64,000 nt of DNA from Eucommia ulmoides (lineage: Eukaryota > Streptophyta > Magnoliopsida > Garryales > Eucommiaceae), in assembly GCA_016647705.1 (NCBI GenBank), contig CM028339.1:21440803-21504802 (forward strand). Reading direction: 5' to 3'. Position numbers and translations under genes: made by a program. Below the pieces are notes generated by a model, which was not told the origin of the DNA, made no database searches, and saw only the letters and a list, made by a program, of their open reading frames with translations. Shown in pieces: positions 33,060 to 43,789 of this stretch. Positions within the stretch are counted from its first letter, which is position 1. Every line of letters begins with the position of its first letter.

Positions 33060-36000
33060 ACAGAGATATGACTAAGGCATCTTCATGAGGGTGAACAATC
33101 CTCTACAATCATCCTCAGAAAAGGTAATAATAAGACCTGGCTTTGTTACCGCCAATGATTCCCCATAACAACGCTCCAACGCCGCTTCACGCACCTTTCT
33201 CTTTCGTGCACGATTGGATTGCCCAGTACTCGGTCCTACCAAATTTATCATGAAAATTACCTCTCAATTTTCTTTAGGATGCTCTTCCTTCTGCTCTCTT
33301 TCTCGATGTTCTTCACATCGATTATCATTTTTGGGTCTCTTCTTTTCCCTGGAACGATCTTACATATAATCCTGCAACTGTCCCATATCTGCAAGTCGCC
33401 TAATCTCCTTCTGAAGCTCCTAACAGTTATCTCTATTGTGACCATGGTCCTTATAAAAATTGCAATACTTAGAGCGATTCTTCCGATTTGACTTAGTGGT
33501 CTGTCTAGGGGGCCATCGAATTATATCTGACGTATGAATCTCCTGCAAGATCCGTGAAATCGGCATGCACAATCTAGGAAGGCCTGGCTCCTAGAGAACT
33601 TCTGGCCTGGAATTTGAATTCCTTGTTCGGTCTTTACGCCTATCAGACATGCTAGATTTTTCCTTACCAATGTCTTTCTCGTTTTGCTTGAGATGATCCC
33701 GAAATATTCCCCTATCTTCTCTAGCCAGTTTCATATCTTCTAGCTTCATGTAAGGCTTGAATTTCTCCATCAACTCTCTCATACTCCGAGGGAACTTTTT
33801 GGTTAGGGAATCTTGAAATCGGCTAGGTCGTAGCCCTAACATAAAAGCATTGATAACAAGGTTTGTATCACAACCTTCAATGCAGGTCAGCTCTTCATTA
33901 AACCGGCTCATATACTGGCGCAAAGTTTCTTCTTTTTCCTAACGCAAAGCAACTAGGAAATCTGGTCTTTTCATTAACCTCTAATAGGTTATGAAGTGGT
34001 TGATGAACATCTTTCCAAACTCATTAAACGGCGTTATAGAGTTTGTAGGAAGAGTATGTGATAGGTGTAAATTACCTACATATTTCCAATCCGAATTTGT
34101 TAGTTTTTTAGTACGTTTATAGTTATTTTTATGTGTTTTAATATCTTTTTATTTTTTTTGTATTAAAACAAGTGTGTGGAGTGAAAAGGTATGAAATCAG
34201 AGCGAAAACGATGTGATCGAACCAAAGCGGATGAAGTTACGGTGGATAAATGAGCAAAGAGACAACATTGTGAAAGAAGCCCATCGCCTAGGCATCCAAA
34301 CCTCCACCTAGGCTGTGAAGATGTTAAGAACATTTCCAAGTCCACCTCCTACTTCTTCGCCTAGGCGGTCACCAAACCGGCAAAGTCGGTACAGGTGCTA
34401 TAACTTCAAGACTATTTTGAACTGCTATGAAATCCTATTTTGGAAACACTCAAAACATGTAAGTTATATATATTTTTCTTATCTTTCCATAGGTTTTTGA
34501 ATCACCTCTATCTAAGTTTGGATGAAGAAGTTACAGTCAAAACAAAATGCAAACCTGCAGTTTCTTGGCTTAGGCGGAAATCCGACAGAAAGTTAACCGA
34601 CCTAACTTCGCCTAGGTGAAGTTTCCTTCACCTTGGCGAAAACCTCTACACAATGAGATGTTTTTTAGATATTTTTTGGCTTATTTATACCCTTCTCTCC
34701 TCCTCTATTCTGATTTTCTTCAGCTCCTAAGGCCTTAGGCCATATTTTAGGGTTAGGTTTAGGGATTTTTGAGGGAGAGCTCTCAACCCGAGGTGGAGGA
34801 TAAAGAGGGAAGCGATCGGTGGACAGTTCTAGCAGCTATTCTTCGGATATTGGCTAAGTCACTCGTTTCTTCTCTTTGTTTTCTATATTTTGGTAGTTGT
34901 TGAGTATGTTTACGCCATTTTACATTGTATACGTGGTTAAGGCCCTTGGCTAAACTTAGGTTATATAGTGATTATTAATATAATTTATGAAAATATTGTT
35001 TAGTTGAGTTTGTATTTTATTTGCGATTGTTCTTCGTTATGTTGATTGTGTGTGCCATATTGTTTGTTTATATTACTTAGATTTACATATCAAGAATATG
35101 GGGTTTGACAAATCCTAGATTCAGACTAGAATAAACGAACGCCACAATCCTATAACCCGGTCGGGGTTTAGATTGTTGACAATCGATGACGCTGGGGCAA
35201 GACTCACGTGACCTAGAGTCCTTAATACATTGAGGAGGATTTCGACGTTGACGCGAAGTCACATATTCCCTCGTCTTATACTCGGGAGAGGGTGGCGATG
35301 GAGTTTTAAAACAGAGATTATCGATAGGGTAAACACAACACGACGATCCAATAACTCGGGAGAGAGTTGGGTTGTGTGCAATGAATGACGTTGGGGCGAG
35401 ACTCACGCTGCCTAGGGTCGTTAAGACATTGAGGGGGAATTCTTCGTTGACACGAAGTCGCGTATTCCCCTATCTTACACTTGGAAGAGGTGGCAGAGGA
35501 GTTTATGAACTGAGATTGTCATATAAGTCGAACGTCGTTAACATAAACTAAAACGAGACTGAACACGTATTTGTAAACGAAACTAATCCTTAGATAACTT
35601 ATTTTCTCAAAACTATCCCATATTAATATTAGTATTAGTATAGTTAAATTAGGCTATATTAGTATTAGTATTAATTAATGATATTCAATTTTTTGTCGCC
35701 TAGATAAAGTCAAGTTATAACAATCGTGGTATTCGATAGTAACAATACCAATCCCTGTGGATATGATACCCGATCGAAAGGTTTGCTATACTAAAACTTG
35801 ATCCGTACACTTGCGGTGAAAGTGGCAGTATGCAACCATTCAAGAGCCAATCCCTTCAAAGTGGTCGCAAAATCTCTACAGAAGGTAGAATCACTGGAAT
35901 TATACAAATTCATAACATGTTTGAACTGACGGATATGGTCAACTGGATCAGTTCTCCCATCGTACTTTTCAAACGTCGTCGGATCGAACTTTTCAGAAAG

Positions 36001-36531
36001 TGGGACAGCTAGTATCTCTGGGGAGAAGGGTATCTCAGTACCCTTTAATAATGTATCTAGCTCATCCAGAGGTTGAACTCTCTCCACTTGACTCTTGATC
36101 TGTCGATGTGAATCAATAATCTCAGTTTGAATACTGGTCCCTCGTTCTGGTTGATGGCTGGCCACTCTATGGGCAAACTGTTCCTCATAAGATTGAGGAT
36201 CAGCATGTCATGGAGTCTCTACCTCATTCCTGACTCCATGAGTACTTATATTGAACTGCGACCTATTGTCAACAATTATGCTAGCCATGTACTTGATAGT
36301 TTTTACCATCTCGGTCATTTTCGCGTTAAAAACGTCTATCTTTGCATCCATATTTACTACAATGGATGGAAGATCAGACGGAATCTCTTCATACTGCTCT
36401 AAACGAACATCTTTGTGATGCTCCTCTAGTACATCTAGGTCTGACGACGGTGGCAAGTCATTATTCTGACTTGTCACCGGTGCCCTAACTCGCAAGTGCC
36501 TCATATCTGCAATGTAAGGTTTTATGTTCAT
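33060..36531 (-). pseudogene. gag of element B, split by a solo LTR
   Basis: gag starts at the ATG at 36531 (MNIKPYIADMRHLRVRAPV), two bases after the primer-binding site. A TGA (from CGA) at 36208 is followed in frame by QSYEEQFAHRVASHQPERG and the capsid region (FEKYDGRTDPVDHIRQF, then ATTLKGLALEWLH). The solo LTR at 34059-35827 interrupts the codons after EWLHT. On its far side gag resumes (FNEFGKMFINHF, then RQYMSRFNEELTCIEGCD). Further on is a knuckle-like CNFYKDHGHNRDNC (about 33440). TAG stops replace CAG at two places after the junction. Confidence 0.85.
34059..35827 (+). mobile_element. Athila-type solo LTR inside gag
   Basis: A 1769-bp segment starts TGATAGGTGTAA and ends GAAAGTGGCA, flanked by the 5-bp duplication GTATG at 34054-34058 and 35828-35832. 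It is colinear with the LTRs of the elements at 9.6-15.0 and 53.0-58.2 kb. It is longer, in part because about 199 bp is duplicated inside it (GACTCACG marks at about 35199 and 35398). Removing it and one duplication restores the gag codons across the site, which confirms insertion. No interior remains, as after LTR-LTR recombination. Confidence 0.92.
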
Positions 36532-36532
36532 T

Positions 36533-36551
36533 TCCCACAGACGGCGCCAAA
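36533..36551 (-). other. Primer-binding site of element B
   Basis: On the - strand, TTTGGCGCCGTCTGTGGGAA follows the 5' LTR directly, a site typical of plant Tat-type gypsy elements. The gag ATG (36531) follows within two bases. Confidence 0.75.
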
Positions 36552-37207
36552 TAATGTTGCCAAAAATTATCTGTCATAGTGTCATGCTTTGCACAAGCTA
36601 GAAAACCTTTCGTCTTCTTTCTTTACCTGCAAAACCGTGAATTTTAATGGGGGACACCTATGTGATGTTAGCCAAAGAACCTCCGGTGTGAGAATAAGTT
36701 AATCTAGATATAGTAAGAATAAGTTGCACACTATATTCAGAATCTGTATTACCAGTTACCTTCTACCCTTTTTATAGGGTGATGGGTCTGTTACCGCATG
36801 AATGGAGAGATCATTCAGTTGCTAGTATCTCCCTGTTGTTACGTATAATAGCCACTATCCCCGTAGTTATGGGAAAATCTCTATAACAGTCCCCATTACT
36901 CACAGGCCATTACAGTCAATTTAGACTCATTCTAACGTACACTAGTAAGATCGAAACTCTGAGATGACTAATTTCTATTTGTTTTTTAACACCTTGGGCT
37001 TACATATACCCAAATATGGGCCTTATTAAGCGGTTGCCCATGTACTCATCAAAATCATCAAATCAGTGTTTGAACATGGTCTTATGCTACCCTAGCCCAC
37101 TTAATAGGCGGGTTTACCTGACTCCAATTCAGAGCCCATATAACAAATCCAACCAGTTTAGGATTTTATACCTAGGTCAGTTAGGGGTGGGAGATTTACA
37201 CACATCA
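36552..37207 (-). repeat. 5' LTR of element B
   Basis: 656 bp, colinear with the 3' LTR. The inner end reads TA instead of the expected CA on the - strand, a single transition. The outer end abuts GTAAG. Confidence 0.9.
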
Positions 37208-37212
37208 GTAAG

Positions 37213-40200
37213 CTACTCTTACCTGCGTCCAGTCCCCTAAGGTATCGCAAGGATTTCTCAATCCATTAAATTGCTGGTGATAAATACTAAAATTGCAAAA
37301 AAAAAAACTTAAATATCATGGAATAAAAATAATAATTGTTAAACCATATTAATGTGAATATTAACTAATTATGTATGGGCAGTAAAATCAAATATATGAA
37401 AATTCTGTGAAACAATCTAAAATATATATTAAACCAAAATTTTAACGTGAACGTTTATGTAACAGAAACAAAAGGGCAAATAAGGGACGTAAACATTTAC
37501 ATAACAGAAATAGAAGAAGAAGCAGAGACAAAATGTGTAAATGTTTATATAATAGAAATAGTAAATTAAACTTTAAATAAAAACTTATCCAGAGATTCAA
37601 ATAATGAATAAAGTTGAAGTAGATTGAGGTTAGAATTTGATTCTATACCCTTAAAACAGATTCGCACTTCCACATTGGTGCTAATGGTTGAATGGACGTC
37701 TGCCCTCCCATGGTACAACGATCTTCAAGTTTCTGGTACAAACACTTAAAATCAAAATTTTAGCGAACTAGACTTATGCTTGAACTCTCATAAAATTTTA
37801 AATGTTTTGTGCTTTGATGGTGATATGAAGTGATAATGTTGTTAATCTGACCAATTGAAACGAATGAGAAATTTCCTATTTATAGAAGACCAAAAGACAC
37901 TAATAAACGAATGCAACTTTGGAAAGACATTTGTTCGCGTGAACATTAACGCGAACCGTCACCAATGAACGTACATATATGTTCATTGGTACTAATTCAA
38001 AATTAATTGTTAAACAGTTAATTAACTGCTTAACTACTACTTAATTAAATTTTAAACTGTTCTAACAGGTCAAGATCTACCCCGATCGAATCTGACCAAA
38101 CCCGACCTGGATCTGGCCCTAACCTGATCAAAATATGAATCGAATTAACCTAACCCCAACCCGAACTGAACCCCGACTCAGTCCGAAGCGAGTTTAAATA
38201 TTTGATAGTTAGTGGTTTGCCTTTATTCCCAACTTATAAGTTGATACAACCTTAAGTTTTCCCTCCACAACCAATATAGGATAACTTACAACTTACAACC
38301 TAACTTATATATTGACAAAGTACTCAAGTTCTCCCTTACTAAGCAATGTGGAACAATACATCTATTACATTCTTCAACTAATCTGAAGTAGATTCCTTTG
38401 AGAATAAAAATCTCATTCAAAATTTAATCCATTTTTTGTTATAAATATATTACGTCGATTCTCAAACGACGAGGAACATAACATAATACTAACTCGATTA
38501 ATTTAATTAATGGGTCTAACTTTAATTAATCAATTAAAGTGGCTAAAAATTCTAACAAAAATTTGATCCTATTTCTAGATAGAAACCAAAAGTTTTACAA
38601 TTTTATTTTCACAAGCGCAAGAATAACCTAATATTTTTACAAGCTCAGAATCAAACCTATCTTTTCCTAGGGTAAAGACTAGCCCTATTTTAGGTTGAAG
38701 ATTAACCCCTTGATTAGACAACGTCTCTTTATACCTAATCTACTCTCACCCAGACCAAGTACATTTAAGTCCAACTTGCAACTCATATATACAAAAAAAT
38801 AAATGTTTCTTCTCACAGGAATTTTTACCACCTCAAATCAAAACATACTCAATTAATTTTTCGATACTAAGTGATAAAAATATGTGATAATGCAAATATA
38901 ATTATAAACAATCAAAGAACATAATATATATATAAAAAATTTTCGAAAAAAACTAGTTTCACAAGATATTCAGGGTATTCAAAAGATGAAAATAAATTTC
39001 AAACAAAAAATACTATGAGATCAGACAAAAGATATATATCAAGTAAATCACATATTTTTGAGCGCGTAAAATAATTAGAGAGTTGTCACCGAGATTTCCA
39101 TGAAAAAAAACTAAGAATATTAATGCAGCACAAAAACCAATGTTATAGCAATGAAAACTTCGATTAAGAACTTATTTAAAAATTTCTCTCAAAAATATAT
39201 TTTAACAGAATAAGCTCTCTTAAAAAAAAATTCATAAATAAAGACACTGATTTGATATCTTGTTCTTGATTAATAAAATGTGAAATTCGCAGGTTTATGT
39301 ATAGTAATTTTAAACTATGCCTATAACGACTATATTTTGAAAGATATGCCCAAAATTTAGCATATGTAGACTCCCCACATATTAAAATATTTTAAATCAG
39401 TAATATTAGACCTATAAATAAACTTTTAAAACTCACGATTTAACTCCAAAAAGATATTGCTTTAAACCCCATAAAGATAGAAAAAAGTTTTCTTGGTAAA
39501 AATCATAGAATCAAATAATATATACATGAACTAAATCATAAAATTTTCTAAATCTAAGATGTAGATTTTAAAATCAGTCAACACTCATTTAGATATAATA
39601 TATAAACGTTTAAATCTAAGAAAAATGTGTAGAAGATCTTTCAAAATCTTTTTGGTTAAAATTTGGATTTTGCCCGTTCAGTCAAATGGTTCTACTAGCT
39701 GTCGACTGCTTGACCTCGAACGTCTAGATTTCTAGCCGTTGAACCCTAGGTTAGTTGATGAGTCACTCAACCGTTTAGAACCTGAATCAATCGTCTATCC
39801 ATGAGGTCGTCTGATTAGCTAAAATTCCAAAAAACGCAATCCTGATTCGTTCAGTCGATCGTTCCACTTGCCGATCGACCGTTCAGGTCAAAAAACATAA
39901 TTTTTGACTTTTTCAAACATTATCTTTGATCCAGCTTTCAGAATCATTTGGATACTTAAATTTATCACTTCTTACTATATTTCAAATATTCCAAATCACT
40001 TTTAAGTGTCGTATATGATCCTAATCGAGTTGCATTAAGAGTATAAGAAGAAACGATGTGTTTTACCTAGAAATACAAAAATAAAAAATAAAAAAATCGT
40101 CTTGCTCGAAAAAATTCTTCAATACCTTCATTGCTACCATCCTGATCTTTCTTAGATATCTTCTTGAAAATCATTATTTTTCTTATTTGCTCGACATAAC

Positions 40201-40283
40201 TAAAATCTGAAATACCAAATAAACGTATTAGTTCCTCGAAACATCAACTTTAATTGATTCATCAAAACATCCAGGGTCAACCG
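37213..40283 (-). mobile_element. Sirevirus-like LTR, second part
   Basis: Continues the sequence broken at 23796. It is colinear with 49605-51570: CTACTCTTACCTGCGTCCAGT near 37212, AGCTCAGAAT phrases, TTGACCG-type words, and at the end GTATTAGTTC, then CATCAAAACATCCAG. On the - strand it would begin CTGGATGTTTTGATG near 40283, the form of a Sirevirus LTR start. No gene lies in it. The family name is an inference from recalled LTR features. Confidence 0.5.
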
Positions 40284-40388
40284 TGAGGGTGGTGGCTGTG
40301 AATTGTTGAAATAGAGTCGGGAGAAAGAGACAAAAAGAGGCCGGGGGGAGAAAGAAATAAAAGAAAAGAACAAAAAAGAACAAAAAAG

Positions 40389-40420
<32 letters not shown>

Positions 40421-40778
40421 AAAGTTAATTATAGAAAGGGTAAAATAGTAATTGCACTGATTTTATCTTTTATTTTTGCAATTATTTTTAAAATATAAAG
40501 GTAAATCAGTAATTATGGCTTTATGATATGTCAAGATAGAGAATTTCGTGTTTAGTGTCTTAAATACAGGTCTATTTTTCATGCATATCATATTATGTGA
40601 ACACACTTTTGATTTTCAAATTTTTTTTTTGTCAATTTTTTTTTTAAATATTCTAAAAAGTATTTCAAAAAGTATTAGGGACTAAACAGTCCAGTTAAGT
40701 TTAGTTGTTGGTATTGCCTTAATCTTGGATCAGTTTGTCCCCAGACTTGTAGCGTAGTAGATATCTCTTATAAAATGT
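40284..40778. other. Spacer with long A tract
   Basis: Purine-rich sequence and an A tract of about 30 bases (40389-40419), then AT-rich sequence with no gene, up to the direct repeat bounding the foldback element. Confidence 0.6.
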
Positions 40779-40788
40779 CTAGATTTCA

Positions 40789-42767
40789 GAGTTCTTTACA
40801 CTTATAATAATTTTTTTAAAACAAAAATACAGAAATAACACTACTTTTAACTTATTTACTAAAATAGACTCACTCGGGGTTCGAAACCCCGGATATATAT
40901 ATATATATATATTCGCATTTATACCCGGGGTTCCAAACCCCGGGTTTACCCACCCAAAAAAAAAAATTAAAAATAAAAAATAAAAATTGACCTAATAAAT
41001 TTTTAAAATTTTCGACAACTTTAAGTTGATTAACGGTGGTTTATCGATATTTTAAATAAATCTAATTTTTTGTGCATAAATTATGTTCAAAATACTCCAA
41101 AATACTTTTTATAACATTAAAAATAGACGAGTGGATGAATTTTAAAAAATCGTCAAAGTTGACTAAATGAGTTGTTTTCGATAATGACAGAATTTTTTCG
41201 ACAATTTGGAATTAACAAAAGATTGCATGTTCGTAATAGAAATGAACCAATTTTTTTGTATATAAACTATGCTCATAACACTACATAACAAAACTTAGAA
41301 CACTAAAAATAGACTAGTGAATAACTTTTAAATAATCGTCAAAATTGGTCGGATGAATTGTTTCAATGACGATGAATTTTTTTTGAAAACTTTTAGTTAA
41401 CAAAAAATGGCTGTCTATCCGTAACAAAAATGAACCTGATTTTTTTCCATACAAACTACATTCATAACACTAAATAATAAAATTAATAACACCAAAAACA
41501 GATAAGGGAATAATTTTTAAATAATGGTTTCAAAAACACTATATTGCACTACAAAGTTTGGATGGACATAACTTTGCGCTCGGTAGTCCGTTGGGGGTGA
41601 TTTTTTTTTTTTTTTGAAAGTTGGGTCTGATCTGAGTCATTATTCTGGATTTTGAAGATTTCAATTTTACCAACAGGACAAGACGCACGCTATTGACGAA
41701 GATTACAAATTTAGTCATCCAACACTTCAAATCCAAAATTGAAGGTGAAAACAAGATTTATTTGAAAAAATACTCGATCAAACCGTCTACGGTCATTTGC
41801 CATGTCTAGATCTCAAAAAAAAATACCCGAAATAGAAAAAAAAAAAAAAAAAATCGCCCCAAACGGACCATCGAGCGTAAAGTTATGTCCATCCAAATTT
41901 TGAAGTGCAATATAGTATTTTTGAAACCATTATTTAAAAATTATTCCCTTATCCGTTTTTGGTGTTATCGATTTTATTATTTAGCATTATAAACGTAGTT
42001 TGCATGGAAAAAAATCAGGTTCATTCTATTATGGATAGACAACCATTGTTTGTTAACTCAAAATTTTCAAAAAAAACTGCATCGTCATCGAAACAACTCA
42101 TCCGACCAATTTTGACGATTATTTAAAAATTATTCACTAGTCTGTTTTTAGTGTTCTAAATTTTGTTATGTAGTGTTATGAACATAATTTATATAGAAAA
42201 AAAACTGGTTAATTTATGTTACGGACATGCAATCTTTTGTTAATTCCAAATTATCGAAAAAAATTCGCCGTTATCGAAAACAAATCATTTGGTCAACTTT
42301 GACGATTTTTTAAAATTCATCCACTCGTCCGTTTTTAGTGTTGTAAAAAGTATTATAGAGTATTTTGAATGTAATTTATACACAAAAAAAAATAGATTTA
42401 TTTAAAATATCGATAGAGCACCGTTAATCAATTCAAAGTTGTCGAAAATTTTAAAAATTTATTAGGCCAATTTTTTTTAATTTTTAATTTTTTAAATTTT
42501 ATTGGGGTGGATAAACCCGGGGTTTGGAACCCCGGGTTCTACATAGAACCCGGGGTTCCAAACCCCGGGTGTAAACACGAAAAATAAAATAAAAATTAAA
42601 AATTAAAAAAATAAATTGTATACCCAGGGTTTTGAACTCCGGGTATACTTCTGGGACCCCAAACCCAGGGTTCCGAATTCCGGGTGAGTCTATTTTGGTA
42701 AGTAAGTTAAAAGTTGTGTTATTTCAATATTTGTGTTTAAAAAAAATATTATAAGTGAAAAGAACTC
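40789..42767. mobile_element. Foldback element with long inverted arms (MULE/FARE-like)
   Basis: 1979 bp. The left end GAGTTCTTTACACTTATAAT matches the reverse complement of the right end (one difference). The arms, about 40789-41640 and 41825-42767, are inverted copies at roughly 85-90% identity by eye, around a spacer of about 185 bp. The 10-bp direct repeat CTAGATTTCA lies at 40779-40788 and 42768-42777; 9-10 bp duplications are typical of Mutator-like and plant foldback elements. Each arm is itself a degenerate tandem array of about 188-bp units (unit marks near 41072, 41258, 41448). No protein is encoded; the frame at 41539-41754 spans the spacer and is probably chance. Confidence 0.88.
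40875..42685. repeat. Six CCCGGGG palindromes at the foldback element ends
   Basis: GC-rich near-perfect palindromes of the form CCGGGGTTCCAAACCCCGG lie at 40875-40891, 40923-40945, 42514-42538, 42548-42570, 42620-42644 and 42663-42685: two in the left arm and four in the right. Arms reach 11 bp with 3-base centres CCA, TGG or CGA. They are sharply GC-rich within an AT-rich element. Confidence 0.9.
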
Positions 42768-42936
42768 CTAGATTTCAACCCCTATTTCATATGAAAAAAT
42801 AAAAGAAAAAAAAATCAGTAGAAAGCTCGCAAGTTAACAATCTGAAACTCATGACATTTCAATGAGAGGTCAGAGTCGTGCCCAACTATTTAAGCCCATA
42901 GTCGGTTCAAAACAAAAGGTCCCCTTTCCCCACCCC

Positions 42937-42943
42937 TATAAAT
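42937..42943 (+). promoter_or_regulatory. TATA box of the CYP735A gene
   Basis: TATAAAT in the context CACCCCTATAAATTTAGC lies 187 bp before the ATG. The likely transcript start is about 30 bp on (near 42970), leading into a CT-rich leader (42991-43045), a common feature of plant core promoters. Confidence 0.65.
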
Positions 42944-43123
42944 TTAGCTTTCCTAAGGGCCATTCAAACCACTCAAAAATACTCACACGCACTCTCTCTC
43001 TCTCTCTTCTCCTCCTCTCTCCTCTTCTTCTCTCTCTCTATCACCCTTTCTTTTGTATGCCCCTGTGTGTCTGAAAGAGAGAGAGAGAGTAAAATTCAGC
43101 GAGCAAATTTTTGTGTATTTTTG

Positions 43124-43758
43124 ATGGTGGTGGTATATCTTTTGGGGTTCCTCCTGGTCACTGTATGTGTTTTGGCTAGAGTAGCCCATCAAACTCTATC
43201 ATGCTACTGGTTGACCCCAAGACGCATCAAGAGGATCATGGAGAGGCAAGGGGTTCGTGGTCCCCAACCACGTTTCCTCGTCGGAAACCTACCAGAGATG
43301 GCGGCTCTCGTCGCCAAATCCACCCGTGACGACATGGCCTCCATCGGACATGACGTCGTCGGCCGCCTCTTACCGCATTTTGTGGCCTGGTCCAAACTCT
43401 ATGGTATACACACACACATAATATAGGATTCTCTCTCTCTCTCTCTCTCTCTCTCTTTATCTCTCTCTCTCTCTGTCTCGGGTTAATTTCACTATCCGCC
43501 CTCAAAGTTTGAGTTTAGTTTCAAATGGATCCCTCCATTTAATGTTTTTCAAAGTAAGTTCCTAAAATTTAAACAACCTATAAAATATATTCAAATTTTG
43601 CCCTTCTAACTATTTCTTTCGGTTTCTACCATTCTGCTTCTTTCACCAAAATAGGAATGACAATGACACACAAAATCATAACTTCTCTCTTCCAAAATAT
43701 CGACAGCAAGAGACATAATTTCTTATATAATGAGATTGGCCAGTGACCTCTCCAATTT

Positions 43759-43789
<31 letters not shown>

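Larger units (their letters stand above)
23797..37207 (-). mobile_element. Tat-type Ty3/gypsy element (element B), decayed
   Basis: A 13.4-kb LTR element in - orientation, with LTRs of 656 bp (5', 36552-37207) and 655 bp (3', 23797-24451) and target duplication GTAAG at 23792-23796 and 37208-37212. In its own direction the order is: primer-binding site, gag, protease, reverse transcriptase, RNase H, integrase, a 25-bp-based tandem array, then a spliced gene on the opposite strand, then the 3' LTR. An antisense gene and a variable tandem-repeat region next to the 3' LTR are known traits of the Tat lineage. It carries two later insertions: a solo LTR in gag and a foreign pol fragment in protease. 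LTR divergence of roughly 10% by eye and many stops show it is old and inactive. Confidence 0.9.

Noticed and set aside
35083-35406. 107-codon - strand frame
   Set aside because: Falls in the duplicated block of the solo LTR; the LTR sequence explains it.
43204-43505. - strand frames over CYP735A exon 1
   Set aside because: Shadows of the real exon and of the CT microsatellite.
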